Origin: Ascaphus truei
Taxonomy: Eukaryota; Chordata; Amphibia; Anura; Ascaphidae
NCBI GenBank assembly: GCA_036426205.1
Contig: CM071579.1
Coordinates: forward strand, 16,722,267-16,786,266
Length of the DNA stretch: 64,000 nucleotides
Direction of reading: 5' to 3'
The notes under the pieces are model-generated. The model worked only from the letters and a program-made list of their open reading frames with translations, made no database searches and was not told where the DNA came from. How positions within the stretch are numbered: the stretch's first letter is position 1; each line of letters starts with the position of its first letter. Position numbers and translations under genes: made by a program. Shown here piece after piece: positions 21,663 to 33,799 of this stretch.

Positions 21663-22457
21663 TCCAGAGATATCCAAAGTAGTAGTCCAGCGCACAGCAA
21701 ACAGAGAGCAGGGTCAAAAGATTAAAAAAAACAATTTATTGAAGAAACATTTATTTTATAAAAGCCACTTCCTCCCCTTTTTTTGTTGTTGCTGGATTAT
21801 TGTTTTCTTTCTTTCTTATTTGATGTTATTTACAATTATTACATATATGGTGATTTAAATCCTACTAGTAGACACCAGTGTCATAGGAGGGGGTTGTTTT
21901 AATTTTAAAATTGAAATATACATGAGAATTAGTCAAATGTTTGCAATATTTTGTATGTTTTCTTTGTTGTAGATTTTGAATATGTGCCAAATGTGGATGT
22001 AGCAGTCCAGACATAAATTTTATTTGTTTCCGGGGTGGTTGGTGGTCCTGACGTTCGCGCTTTGCTTGTGGGACAGCTGAGGGAGGATCGGCTTCTGTCT
22101 GGTGCGATCTCGGTGGTCATGGGCAGCGTGCATGCACGGGATGCCATGACTTCGCCCCATGAGCACATATGTGGGTAACATCTTGCGCATGCGCCGACTG
22201 GTGTAGCATTGCTACGCGGGGCATTGTGGCATCGTGACGTCACTGAAGTTTTGGCGCGAGATCCTCGATCAGCTGGGATTTAAAAGACTGCTCAGCATCT
22301 TGTGAAGGGACTCCTTGATAAAGTGCGCAGACGTACGAAACGCGTAGGAGGGTTACACCCTCCGTTTTTTTAAATGTTTCTTCAATAAATTGATTTTTTA
22401 TCTTTTGACCCTGCTCTGTTTGCTGTGCGCTGTACTACTACTTTGGATATCTCTGGA
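21663..22457 (+). mobile_element. Inverted-repeat element with hammerhead-like core (copy f)
   Basis: The left arm, TCCAGAGATATCCAAAGTAG through CAATTTATTGAAGAAACATTTA (21663 to about 21752), is repeated inverted at about 22374-22457. This gives arms of about 90 bp around a 620-bp centre. The centre has a GC-rich, CpG-rich part (22030-22260) and the hammerhead-like site just inside the right arm. Nothing in it encodes a protein. The inverted arrangement fits tail-to-tail terminal repeats of Penelope-like elements; no target duplication is evident. Confidence 0.7.
22311..22350 (+). ncRNA. Hammerhead-like RNA motif, copy f
   Basis: CTCC (stem I), TTGATAA (core; U3 and A8), extra A, GTGCG-CAGA-CGTAC (stem II, 5 bp), GAA, ACGCGT (self-complementary stem III), A (allowed nt 17), GGAG (stem I). 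The CTCC/GGAG helix abuts the core on both sides with no gap. The following GGAGGG..CCCTCC can also form its own hairpin and would compete with stem I. Activity requires that U3-A8 replaces C3-G8 and that two copies pair through stem III. Confidence 0.68.
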
Positions 22458-22627
22458 CTCCATGCCAGCTGCACGCTTGAGGAGACATTACTGGGGAGGA
22501 TACAGTGAGTGAAAGAACTTTGCCCTGTCAATTGAAAAATGGTCTGGAGGCCCTGTGACTGGATACACACACACAGCACCACACTGCTGCAGATTCCCCG
22601 GGAAGCTTTGGCACCACCGCCTGACAC

Positions 22628-23188
22628 TGTTGATCTCCAATCTGGTAGAACGTACGGATCTGGGAAATGAAAGAACCAATCCACAGACAGTGTTTCAATC
22701 CTTCTGTCTCGGTTTATTAAGCATAGGGTAAAGATTTTTATACAGAAAAAAAAGGTTTGGTTAGAGGCATAACGTAGGGGTAACCTGGGTGTGGCTTAGG
22801 CGTGGCTTAGATTAGAGGTATGATTTAGGGGCAGGACATATTAGTGGAATGATTTTAGAGCCTAATTCTCCCAATACAGGCACTGTCTGAATACATAGCC
22901 TATTCATTGTCTGTTATCAAAAACTTGAATTTCTCTAGCAACTATGTTAGATGATTTTGCCTCTCTCAGAGAACCAGTCTATTGTTTATTAAAACAGCAG
23001 GAAGCTGACAACATAAAAAGTATCTTAGCAAAATTCTGAGCAGAGAGGAAATGTAATTTGGCAGAAGCTGAATACATTAGAAATTATATTTCAGCAAAAG
23101 CTGACTACATAATCTTAACAGGTTATTACAGACAAAATGGATGCCTTAACACAAATGCAGCTTCTGGCTTTACCTACTGTCCCTAACA
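22628..23188 (-). repeat. 3' LTR of an endogenous retrovirus, minus strand
   Basis: Read on the minus strand it starts TGTTAGGGACAG directly after a polypurine tract. It contains a TATAAAAATC box near 22745 and AATAAA near 22716, and a plausible end ATCAACA at 22628, giving TGTT/AACA termini. The end is uncertain because no second LTR is available for comparison. Confidence 0.68.
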
Positions 23189-23205
23189 ATTTCCCTCCTT
23201 TTGTT
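23189..23205 (-). other. Retroviral polypurine tract
   Basis: On the minus strand AACAAAAGGAGGGAAAT lies immediately before the LTR start. A polypurine tract primes plus-strand DNA synthesis in retroviruses. Confidence 0.7.
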
Positions 23206-23659
23206 CTCTAAAGAACACTACCCTTACTTGGAACTCCTCTCTATGACTAGGGCCTTGTAGTGACCAATAGAGTCATATCTATACAACATTAAACATTTCT
23301 GCAGATAAGGAAAATGGCTTATGTCTCAATACGTCACATAATTTAAGGGTCAGCTATTTGTGAGAATTGGTGGGGGCTAATTTCTGCTAGGAGCGACTGC
23401 ACAAACATCCTTCTTGCATGCATCTTTCATACTGCATTTACTCAGAATGGCAAAACGGACAAAATGGATGCTATGGTCAAAATTATTGACTTGTGATCCT
23501 TTCCTTGTGGTTGACTCACGCCCTTTGGTGACCTCCCACCTGCCTCACATCCTCATATCCAATCTTCTCAGTCCCCCAATATCCTTAAGAGACAGTCTAT
23601 TTAAAGAACAGAACAGTTAACCATTTCATAGTCCTGCAGGACCAAGATGTCCAAGTTGT

Positions 23660-24270
23660 GCATAACTTCATTCATTCCCGGCCATTATATCGGCCCAGTT
23701 GACTTCTTCAGTCTCTTCTTCTGGGGGACTGGCGACATCATCACCAAAAAGAGGCATAGCGTTGGTGGGGGATTGCAGTGTACTTCTGGACCAAAATGTT
23801 GCTGTACTTAACACATACATAGAGAGCAATGAGTAGGACAGACACACATACAAAAACATTCGCTAGCTTCGCTTCCAGAGAACTAATCCAACCACCAAGT
23901 CCACATGGTTCCTCAATCCTGGATAAATATACAACATTGCGCTTTAACTAGGGCGCATACATACCCCTCCCTTTGAGGCTAAAATATAATCTAGATCTAT
24001 TCCATTCTGTAAGGCCATTACTCTAAACTAAACCTATTCTTGGTTACATGAGTTGAGTAATTTCATGATTTTGTCTAGAGGACTATCCCAATGAGGAGGG
24101 GAAGGGTATAGGTTTTGTACCACTCAGGGAATATTTGTTCTTCACTAAGAAATCTCAACCACAAGATCAACCACTGACATCATTATACTGTGGATTCATA
24201 TGCCCCATATGTCTATGTTCTCTGCTCATCATATAATATTATCATCATATTTTGGACCTAGTACTTGAGC
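23660..24270 (-). pseudogene. Endogenous retrovirus env remnant (transmembrane subunit)
   Basis: The minus strand carries a decayed env gene upstream of the polypurine tract and LTR. A C-X6-CC cysteine motif is encoded at 23931-23957. It is preceded at about 23965-24012 by a helix resembling the conserved immunosuppressive-domain region of gamma-type transmembrane subunits. A hydrophobic membrane segment and an acidic cytoplasmic tail lie in the last open stretch (23668-23859). Frameshifts and stops separate these parts, so no envelope protein can be made. C-X6-CC points to a gammaretrovirus-like (class I) or similar env. Gag and pol are absent. Confidence 0.75.
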
Positions 24271-24296
24271 ACCTGGACCACTGATGCACATACCCT

Positions 24297-24440
24297 ACCA
24301 GGTTTCCAAATATCCCTGCTTCAGCACAGTGGGCTCAATCTTGATTGAGCCCCCTGTGCTGAAGCAGGGATATCTTGAAAACCTGACCCATTGGTGACCC
24401 TTGAGGACCAGATTTGGCCACCCCTGGTCCACAGACATGC
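24297..24440. mobile_element. hAT-like MITE with 80-bp palindrome
   Basis: GGTTTCCAAATATCCCTGC through GGGCTCAATC (24301-24340) is followed by its reverse complement ending at about 24382. The right part ends CCAGATTTGGCCACCCCTGG, the end of the family seen at 42810-43004 and 58640-58795. The left terminus is missing. Confidence 0.68.
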
Positions 24441-25915
24441 AAACAATATCCAAAGTCTGCAGCTATCACGAACCTGGTTTGTTCGGCCAATTTGTGGTCT
24501 TAACACTCCCATTTCCATCCCATCATTCTCACATTGACGAAGCTCTTTTGTGGTACATCTTTAAATGACATTTACTGGCGTACTATACATTTCAGGGGTC
24601 ACCTGGGCTTCTCTCTTCTCTTAGGATTAGATTTATGCTGTATGATTCTGATAAAATATGTGACGACACAAAAGAATGGAACTAACAGTCCCCAGCACGG
24701 CCGTTGTGACACTGAGACTGATTAAACTATTTGGAGCCTGTCAATGCCTGTTATTACTCACCAACAGAGATCTCAATAATACACCCTCTATAATGAATGA
24801 CTTTTCCCAGTAATTTCCTCCTATAGAAACTACATTGGAAATGTCTGCAATGTTTATGCTTGGGTGCAATATAAAGTACCTACTGTAAGATGCACAGTAT
24901 GTACCCTTGCAAACAGAGCTCATAGTAATTAAAAAGCAGGTGCAATTGGTAAGTTGAAAATCACAGACTGTTTTACTAGTGGTTCTTTCTCAGCATGACC
25001 ATGTAAGTGAACAGGACAGGTTGCCCTAAGTGGGAAAAGTGTTGCGTTCTAATATAGTTTCAGTCTGTTAAGAGTGTGAAATTGTCACTGCTCTGAGCAA
25101 TTTAAGGATTTCTATGCAAAAGTGACAAAATTCAAAAAAAAATTCTCTCCAGGCAAATCAATAGGTAATGACAGAGCTGAATAGACCATTTCCCCCTCGC
25201 CCTCTCCCCCTCTCGCCCTTCCCCCTTCCCCTCTTGTATAGCTACCAGCCCATCACCATGTATACATGCCAAGGCTAAACCCTACAACCAGGGAGGACAG
25301 GGGGTCTCCCATGCGCCTTGGGGCCATTACTCGAGCAGAGTGGCCAACTTTGGTTGCATTGCTTCTTTTTCAAGTGTACACACAGGAGCAATCCAAGCAA
25401 TATCCTGCATGTATGTTTTTAAAAATAAATACATCTGTTCTGTAATATTAGATAATATTTACTAAAAAACATTAATTAAACGTTTAATGCCATTTTTAAT
25501 CAGTTTTATACACTGAGCATCCTTTGATTTCTATAGCTGGCATTACCCCACCTCCCCAGCAGTGCAAGATATTTGCAACACTTTCCTGTTTGTGATAATT
25601 TGTTGCCAATAATCCCAGCAGTTTGAGCTGCAACCTGTAACAATAGATAATGTTACCTTAGTAATATAAGAATACTTTGGAGCTGCTGAGTTACACGGAC
25701 TGAAGAATTGATTGAAATTGAAAGGCGGCCATTTAGTGAACCCTGGGAAGCAGGATCTTTGCTGATCGATCACCGTAGAATGAATCGATCAGCAGCTTAT
25801 GTAATTTGCTTTCAATAAAGGTAATCAAAGGCTGCATCAATTAAAACTTTTTTTTTTAATGTGCCGCTTGGATTGCCTTTTAAAAACTTTGGAAAAGGAC
25901 AGAGCATATGTCTTA
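24441..25915. other. Unclassified DNA; CT-rich run at 25190
   Basis: No gene is visible. A C/T-only run lies at about 25188-25235 and poly-T at about 25850. The remainder is AT-rich. Confidence 0.4.
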
Positions 25916-25922
25916 GTTTAGA

Positions 25923-26000
25923 GCAGTGATTCCCAACTAGAGTTCCGCGAAATCCTTGGGTCCGTGGAGCAGTCCCAGGGCTTCCGTCTAGCTGCCTGCA
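25923..26000 (+). repeat. Possible hAT terminus fragment
   Basis: CAGTGATTCCCAACTAGAG at 25925 resembles the CAGTGGTTCCCAAC terminus of hAT MITEs. The other end was not found. Confidence 0.3.
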
Positions 26001-26824
26001 CTCACTGCGGCTTTCCTAGCTCCTCCTCCCTCCTCGGTGCGTGCTCTAGAAGGCCGGCACTTCCGGACAGGTAAGAATTAGTGTACATGTATGTGAGATA
26101 TTAGTGTATATGTGGTATTAGTGTACATATATGTATCTTTATTCAGGTCCCCAGGCATTGGCACCGCACACCACACTTTATACAACATTGTAATATCTTG
26201 CTATTTCTTTCTGGTTATTGTTGCTTTATGCCTTTCCATGAGTGCCCACTCTTAACACTCAGATAAAGGTATATCTCTTAGGGCCTCATGCAGTAAGCCC
26301 CGATAAGGCGTTTTTCGACATTTTTTCCCTAAAAGATTCAGTAAGGCCCGATAAGTGGGAATTATCGGCAACTTTTGTTCCGAAAAAATATTTTCCGCCA
26401 CCCGGCTGCCGATAAGCCACTTATCGGGACTTTTTTAACCCGGCTGAATTCAGTAAGCCCCGATCAGCACCGAAAAGCTGATTGGAGATTTTATGGCCAA
26501 TCCGTCCCGCCAACTAAAGTTGGCAACTTGCTGGAGGAGAAGCATCGGCAAGGGCGACACTTAGAAAAAATCAGCCCTTTTTCCTGCCTGTGATTGATGC
26601 CGGGGGTCTCCGGAGCTGATACCCGCACCGGAGCCCCCCGGCATGCATCCGAGGCAGGAAAAAGGCATTTAAAAGCCACTTCATTACCTTAGCGGCTAAC
26701 CGCTAAGGCAATGAAGGGGTTAACCCACCGTGCCAGCGTTATTGTGGGTAGCGGGGGTGGGTGAAGGGGGTATTTGGCCCTGGGTGTGAGTTTAGGACTT
26801 GCGGGGGGGTTGCGGGGGCACTTA

Positions 26825-26873
26825 ACCCCTTAATGACTGTAGCGGTTAATAACCGCTATGGTGATTAAGGGGT
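26825..26873. repeat. Short palindrome inside the Harbinger-like element
   Basis: TAACCCCTTAATGACTGTAG and CGGTTAATAACCG are followed by their reverse complements; the same hairpin occurs in copy 2 near 34985-35035 and 35682-35738. It is likely part of a modular palindromic array. Confidence 0.7.
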
Positions 26874-26920
26874 TAGGGGACAGTACATTGGATGTTTTAA
26901 TTGTTGTGTCTGTTTTGCAG

Positions 26921-26983
26921 AAGCGGATGGGGCATGGGCAGGATGAAGAAGAAGATGGCCTTCATCGTGGCAGCCGCACATGG
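26921..26983 (+). other. Exon-like segment in Harbinger-like element, copy 1
   Basis: A strong acceptor (TGTGTCTGTTTTGCAG) ends at 26920 and a donor (GTGAGT) starts at 26984. The 63 bases between encode an acidic peptide (DEEEDGLH-like) in one frame and are well conserved in copy 2 at 35781-35847, together with both splice sites. It may be a leftover exon of the autonomous parent. Its function is unknown. Confidence 0.4.
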
Positions 26984-28118
26984 GTGAGTGCTACATGTAT
27001 TTAAAGTCTTTATTGGTGTGTATGTATTGTAAATGGACAACTGCACTATTATCCTTTTGTGGATAATAGTAATGTTGCCCATTACTGTATTGTATGTTGT
27101 GTATTGCTGCTATGTTTATTTTGGGCATTTGTCCCCAATAAACATGCTACTATGCGTTAACCCCTTCATTGCCTTAGCGGCTATCCGCTATGGTAATGAA
27201 GCAGCATTAATGTATTTTAATAATATTGTGCGGGAGCAGGAGGACCCCTGAGCTGAAGCGCATTTATTTGTGGCTCAGAGACCCCCTGCTTCCCGAGTTA
27301 CAGGCCCCGGTTTGGGCCATCGGTTACAGTGTGGACGCCATATTTGTTGCGGGAACGCTATAAACATGGCGGCGACACTGCCACCCGATGACACATACCG
27401 GGGCCTGTAACTCGGGAAGCAGGGGGTCCCTGCTCCACAAAGCAATGCGGTTCAGCTCAGGAACCCCCTGCTCACTGTACAGTATTATTAAAATACATTC
27501 ATGCTACTTCATTACCGTAGCACATAGCCGCCAAGGTAAGGAACGAGTCTTTATTGATGTGTGTTTTTTACTGATAGTGTAGATATGCAGAGGGTCTCTG
27601 GAGCAGAACCGCGTTGGTTTCAGCTCCGGGGACCCGTGCTCCCCGAGATACAGGCCCCTTTTGGGGTGCCGGTATCCCTCTTGCTTTGTTTACAGGTCGC
27701 GGTCACGTGATCGGGACCTTTAAACGAAGAGGGATACCGGCCACCTCATAAAGGGGGCTGTATCTCGGGGAGCAGGGGGTCCCCGGAGCTGAAACCAACG
27801 CGCTTCAGCTCCGAAGACCCCCTGCACATGTACACTATCAGTAAAAGTTGTTTTTAAATACTTTATTTATTGCCGATGTTTGCGCTGAGAGAGCGGCTTG
27901 TCTCTCTCAGCTGCAAACATCTATCGGCAGAAAAGGCCTTATCGGGAGCCAGGCTGTATCGGCACAGGCTCATCGGCAGCTTTGCTTTCGCAGGGCTTCG
28001 GCAGGGATCGGAAGGATTCGGCCCTTACTGAATACTGCGAGGGCAAATCGCCAAAAAAAAGCCTTTTCGCAATTTTTGCCGAAAATTTTGTATCGGGGCT
28101 TACTGCATGAGGCCCTTA

Positions 28119-30395
28119 GTTGCTTAACTGTTCTGAGACCTGGGCCCCCCTTATTCTCCTGTTCAGGAAGTCCCCCCGTATTAACCCTGTAATACTAGTC
28201 TTATTGGGGCTCCTACCGGGTCCTGTAAAAGTGACCCTATACGCAATGTCAGTGTGGGAACTGCCACTTCCCTGCCACTGGAGAGAACTGTTAATGCAGA
28301 TCTGCTGTCAGAGCCGATCCGCCGACACCCAGGAGTCCCCGCTATTGAGGCCTTCTGTGGCATGCCTTTTGCCTAAGCTTATATTGGACTCCCTTAATCT
28401 TCTTATGGGATCCTGACTTAAAGGGTACTGTCCCTATCTACAACATAATAAACAGGGGGGCCTGGTCTGTGCTATTACTTAATAAACATTACTCGTCCAC
28501 TCTCCCTGAGACCCCTCTACTCGTATCCTCCTGGAACCTAACCTTCTCGAACTTTCCCTTCCCTTTATATACTTTCCGTGATGTCATGATCCCATGCCAA
28601 CACGGAGTGCAGCCCGGTACACACTAACCATACTCGTAACCCTTCAAGGGTTCAAGGGGGAGGGGGGGAGCTTACACATATATGGGAGAATCACTGTACA
28701 TATATGGGAGATGTTAAGCAATATTTTAGGTTATTGATATTTCTTTAGTAACTCTTTCACATTGTGTATTGTTTTCTCCTCAGCATTTTGTATACCGTGT
28801 AACTTAATTATTGTGAATTGAAAATCTTCATATTCTTCACTGCACAGAATTTGCAAGAATACTGTTCTGGCTAAAACTCCTCTGAACCTCACTGTATTTC
28901 ATTAATTGGCCCCGATTCATCACGCGCCAGTAAGACATAGTGCTCCCATTCTGGCGTTACCTCCCATTGACTTGAATTGGAGTTAACGCAAGCTCGTGTG
29001 CGCTAACTAATACCGGTGCTTGCTGCATCTGGATCATTAAATTTCAAACGTATTGTTTCCGTGACTGGGATATTTCTTCATTAATTGACCTAAGACTATC
29101 TAATCTAAATGCCATGTTACAGCAATTCATTCACAGAATAGACCTTATCTTGCTGTACACATTTAACTTTCGTAGAGTGCCGGATGGTTACCCACTTCAC
29201 ATTGGCCCATTAGAGATGATATAGCCGCTGGAGCCCACGGCTGCTGTAAGTGCCCCCCTAACACAGTCCAGACTCTTCAGTCCTGATGACTTCTATAATT
29301 TGTTTGAGAACAGAAAATCAACATGGTACTGTAGACCATCAAAAGGCTTATAAGTGGACTTATTCTACTTCTACTTGTAAATGCAATTGCATGCTGGTTC
29401 TCTGCTGTACTTTAAATCACATGGAAACTATTTCAGCTTGAGATCCAATTTTAATTTTAGTCTGTAGATATGAGGAACTTGTAACAGTGCACTATTGTTT
29501 ACAAGAAGTACATTCTTTGTCACCAGTACCTTTGCTCCTGTGTAATACTAGAAGCTTTGCATCAGAGATTAATGTTTCACGTTATTAAATATTTACCAAC
29601 AACCTATTGGCCATATGTCACATACTTTGCATGGTGACAGACTAAGCATTCGTCACCTATTGAAAATGATTCTGTTAAATCTGCTGTTTTATGCAGGCTC
29701 ACAAAGCCCCTTTAATAAGCCTGGATTTTTATCCCAGGCAATTTTTTGCTTTGCTGGTGTCTATATCACAACTTCTTCTATTGAAATGTTTTGTAGGCAT
29801 GAGCTGAGGCACCATCAAGGATCTGATATGATACATGGTCCACTAATGGAATCACTTTCCACTTGTAAATATACAGTAACTACATTAAATTACATGGTAG
29901 AGCTTATTTTTGGAGTATTGTCTCGAATTTTGTAAGATAATTTTTATGCCTCATGTATGTAAATAATTTGATATACCTGTACAAATCTGGATATTTAACA
30001 TACAATACACATATTGCTCCATGCTGTTTTGTGTCAGCATTCTTTTGAATATAACAATTCTATTTTTGCAGCTATGACAAGGTATGATACATTGTGCACG
30101 TAGGCCCAGACAACCTAAACTATGCTTGTTTTTTTTTTAATACACCGGTTTATGAACAAAACAGCCAGCAAAGTTTTGCAAAAAGTTCAATGTTTTAAGA
30201 CACTTCCCCAACTTTTGGAAACAAAATCCTGCTTATGTGGAGTTTTTTTCCCATCATTTCAAATCCAAAATCCGAACTTTTTTAAACACAAAAAAACATA
30301 CCAATGATAGTGCCATCCGTATAAAATAATAATTAAAAAAAGTAGCAGTAATGTGGTTACATTTGTGTGTTTGCCAAAAATGGGGTTTAATCCCC
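28119..30395. other. Intergenic DNA without recognised gene
   Basis: A G-run lies near 28660-28670. A block at 28905-29040 (CCCCGATTCATCACGCGCC) resembles a small MITE but no termini were found. The plus-strand ORF at 29615-29935 has no family resemblance. Confidence 0.4.
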
Positions 30396-30848
30396 CTAGG
30401 TCCTCCCTTTATCTGATGCTCCTGTGTGACTTACAGGAGGCGGCAAATTTAGTGCCAGATCCACAGAGGGTCTTTAGCTCCGGGTTTATAACTCTCTCCC
30501 TCCCTCTCCCCCAAAACATATAAATAGGGGCTGGATGGAAGACTAGGATCTCTGCATTAAGTTTAACAGATCTTTGTGGATAGGCGTTGTTAGGGGGAAT
30601 GCCTCTTTTGAATCTCATTAGCACTAACCTTGGATGGATTGCCCTATTGGGCGATGGCGGTTGTTCCGGTGGGTCGTGCTGTGGCTCCCCAGATCCCTGA
30701 CTGCCTGCAATACTCTCCTTCCTCCTGTCGGCATCAGGATCCAACTTCCACCGATCCAGAGGAGGGAGCCGGGGTGTCTCCTGACTGGTGCAGGAATGCT
30801 CCTCACCCCGATGTGTGTGTTTGTGTGAGAGTGGGTCTTACCTTCTCC

Positions 30849-30968
30849 AGAGCGGGCCTCCTCCTGCAGCGTTGCGTTGTCATGGCGACCCGACGTCAAA
30901 AGACATTGCGTCGTCCCGTAGCAACATGTTGCCATGACAGCGCGACATCGCCATGCTGCAGGAGGAGG
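30849..30968. repeat. Palindrome centred on a CpG-rich core
   Basis: CTCCTCCTGCAGCGTTGCG pairs with the inverted CATGCTGCAGGAGGAG, and TGTCATGGC pairs with GCCATGACA inside it. The central words resemble the 17870 repeat (GTTGCCATG, GCGACGTC). Confidence 0.6.
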
Positions 30969-31161
30969 GCCACACTTCAAGAAATTGCCCACGCTTGCAG
31001 GTATGTACAATCCACCCTTGTCACAACAATGGTTATACTGTATTTAATGGAATACTGTTTCCGGCCCAAAACGGGACTTATATTATGTTATTCCGCTTTA
31101 GTAAATTGCACGTTAATGCAGAACATCCCGTGATGTTGTCTCACTTAAGAGAGCCATGTGG

Positions 31162-31273
31162 ATCCCAGCCTCAGAGTGCTCTTATCCCAGCCTCAAAGTG
31201 CTCTTATCCCAGCCTCAGAGTGCTCTTATCACAGCCTCAGAGTGCTCTTATCCAGCCTCGGAGTGCTCTTATC
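31162..31273 (+). repeat. Tandem repeat, 23-24-bp unit, about five copies
   Basis: The unit CAGCCTCAGAGTGCTCTTAT repeats head to tail with few substitutions. There are no spacers, so it is a minisatellite and not a CRISPR array. Confidence 0.9.
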
Positions 31274-31369
31274 TCTCCTCTCTCCATATCTTTACTGCAG
31301 TCTAGGAAATTTGGTTGCGCTGTTTCACTGCGACCAACTGACCGCTGGCACTTAGCCGCAACTCTGTTG

Positions 31370-32345
31370 CACGCATGCGCAGTCAGGAGTGTGGCGATCA
31401 TTTTGGCTTTGGTTCCTCATAGAGTAAAGCGGAACTACAAGTCCCAGAATCCTTAGAGGGAGGGACTGCACACATGGGACTGTCCCAGCGAATGGCATTA
31501 GAGCAGTTGGAGGAACAGGATGTCCTCCACATGCGGGGAGCACGCGCTTCAGGCGGACGGAGGCACAGAGGAGACAGTTGTGTCCAGGGAGCAGTAGCTT
31601 CCTGGACTAAGTCAAGACCTTGCCCCCTAGGCCCCAATTAGGCCCTGAGACACCCAAATGTCAGGGTTGTAGGGAAGGCTTCCCATTATATTAGTGACTG
31701 TACTACTGTACCGGTGGACAGACGTCCACGTGGCGATCTGGGGCCCTGGACCAGGCCACAGAACTTTGAGACGTTGTTTGAGATCCTCCTGCTGGAGCTC
31801 ACATCACAAGGACGATAGGGACCCATTAGGAAAGAGGACAATTATGTCGAAGGCCCCGCTGTGTGGGACCCGCTCCAACACATTGTGCCAAGCTGCACCT
31901 GGGTACTGGAGTTCCCAGGCAGGTACCCAACGTGCACCAACATTTACAAGGGGTAGCTTTACCTCACATTTGGGTAGAATTGCTGGGATGGAACCCAGGG
32001 GTATTTGGTGCCACGGCAGCCTCAGTACTTTGGGGGAACCACTCCATGTTTGGGGTCACGGCACTATACTGTTGGTATCTGATATTGTGTGTTATCTGTG
32101 TTTAGTGGTGTGTACAGTAAAGATTAGTTATATACATTGTGTGGTGTATTGCTTACTACTGTGTATTGGTTCCTGTGAGGGGTTATCCCGCCAACGCTGG
32201 GATCCCTCATAGGTGAAGGTGCTGCACGCAAGGATGCAAAGCTAACCCCAGTCTCCCAGAAGCGGAGGCTTAGGCCTCCTGTGAGCCTACAGGTACCCGC
32301 GTAGTTCCCTTAGGCATAGGGAAAGGGGGCTATGTAAGTGTATTT
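31370..32345 (+). repeat. Possible LTR remnant
   Basis: The region is GC-rich compared with its flanks. It contains GGAACTACAAGTCCCAGAATCC, a word like the ACTACAANTCCCAGC promoter motif frequent in vertebrate LTRs, and a late block (TCCTGTGAGGGGTTATCCCG) that looks like LTR U5 sequence. I could not find matching termini or a target duplication, and no gag or pol adjoins. Confidence 0.25.
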
Positions 32346-32510
32346 CTACCTTATCATTATGCCCTGCGGTACCTCATACACAGCACTTAAAGAGCATATT
32401 CAATAGACCAGACTAATGGCCACTGTCCAACACCCACAGTCACACCTACCAGTCACTGTGGCCAAGCACTTATTCCCTCACCTGCTGTCTCTGTAAGTCT
32501 CCCATCACAC

Positions 32511-32640
32511 CACTTAGAGTGTAAGCTCTCTGGGGCAGGGATTTCCTCTCCTATTGTCTGATTTTGTTTGTTGCACTTATTGTATTATCATTTCCTGTAC
32601 TGTATTGACATTTGTAAAGCGCTGAGTACTTTGTGCATGC
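32511..32640 (+). repeat. LINE 3'-tail repeat
   Basis: AGTGTAAGCTCTCTGGGGCAGG and GTAAAGCGCTGAGTACTTTG are the blocks that end L2-type LINEs and related SINEs in this window. Confidence 0.6.
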
Positions 32641-32683
32641 TACAGCTGCAGCGGTCTTATTCAAACAAATCACGCGTTGTGTA

Positions 32684-33511
32684 TGTAACGGATTTTCTAT
32701 ATGGCCTAGTCTGACCCACCCAATCTCACATTGGCCCCTGTGGTCTAACCAGTCCCCATTACATGGTAGTGTCTGGTGGTGCACCTGTTGGCAACAGGAC
32801 TCCTGAGTCTCCCGCATGATTGTGTGTGGGGATTGCCAACCCAGACAGGCAGCTGAGGTAGTGTGTGCGAGTCCTACCTAGATCCAGTGCAGCGCCTCCA
32901 CCTCATCAGGATCCCTGCGTCCGCATGGCGATGGTTCTGATGAGGAACTCCTTCTTGGTGGTGCCTTCCACTGGAGAGTAACTTCACACTCACACAGTGG
33001 GGTTGTCTTTGAACAGGGCATCTTTATTGTTGCTTGGTGGTATGGGCCAGCTGCCCCTCGCAGTAAGTCACTTAGCCACACATTGCACCGTGTGCTCCTT
33101 TCAAAAGTACACCCTCCCAATGAAGTGGGATCCCCTCTCCCCTTAGGGAGATCACCCCTGTGCCAGGTCCCTGGACACAGTATGGCGTACAGAGCTTGCT
33201 GCTGATTTATCAATATAGGACCACTAGTTACAGCACTAGCGCCCTCTGCCCCCAGGTCTCATCGCAGACCTGCTCCTTACTCCAACACACTAACTTTGAA
33301 CAGTGCTGTACCTTATATCTCCAAGGGGCGGGCACATCTCTGATGTCACTAATGGTGGACTCAGAGTATGTAGCCACTCCCATCCACACATAGGGCACCT
33401 CACCAGGGTGTGAGGGCAAACCTCCATGATTACTGCTGGCATCCCTGTTACTTACCAGGCCTTACTGCCAGCAGGAGAGGAAACTGCAGTCCATTTTACA
33501 GTATGGCTACA
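32684..33511 (-). mobile_element. Solo LTR, minus orientation (828 bp)
   Basis: The termini are TGTAACGG and ATGGCTACA, and TGTA flanks both sides (32680-32683 and 33512-33515). A reversed polyadenylation signal (TCTTTATTG near 33028) sets the orientation. The TGTARC termini and 4-bp duplication are like those of the two other solo LTRs, but the body does not align with them, so it is a different family of perhaps the same superfamily. Confidence 0.75.
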
Positions 33512-33799
33512 TGTACATTGGAGTACCGATGTCATGACGCGGGATGTCTTCCAACCGTACCGCCTTAAGACACGAGAGCGGCGAGTGCAGAAAATGGTAT
33601 TTTAGAGTTTTGTTTTTTAAACACCTTAACTTGACACAGTAGCACAGTACTGTACACATTGCAATTCATTCATTTCATTGCACAGCAAGAAACAGAATCC
33701 ATGAAATTCAACAAAGCAACCGCGATAAGCACGGGTGCCTGGGGCTATTGGCCGCGTTCATGCTGTGTGGAGTACAGCAGAGCACACGAAAACGTCGCT

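Larger units (their letters stand above)
26281..28115. mobile_element. Harbinger-like non-autonomous element, copy 1 (1.8 kb)
   Basis: The ends are GGGCCTCATGCAGTAAGCCCCGATA and its reverse complement, an inverted repeat of about 25 bp. TTA flanks both sides (26278-26280 and 28116-28118), the 3-bp target duplication typical of PIF/Harbinger elements. Inside are several large palindromic blocks (26825-26873, about 27230-27480, about 27590-27840) and GATAAG/TTATCGG words repeated near both ends. No transposase is recognised. A 63-bp exon-like segment at 26921-26983 is shared with copy 2. Confidence 0.82.

Noticed and set aside
29615..29935. 106-codon plus-strand ORF as a membrane protein gene
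   Set aside because: Hydrophobic content is as expected from AT-rich DNA; no family signature, splice sites or conservation evidence.
31162..31273. Regular repeats resembling a short CRISPR array
   Set aside because: The units are contiguous, with no unique spacers, and the window is eukaryotic; it is a minisatellite.
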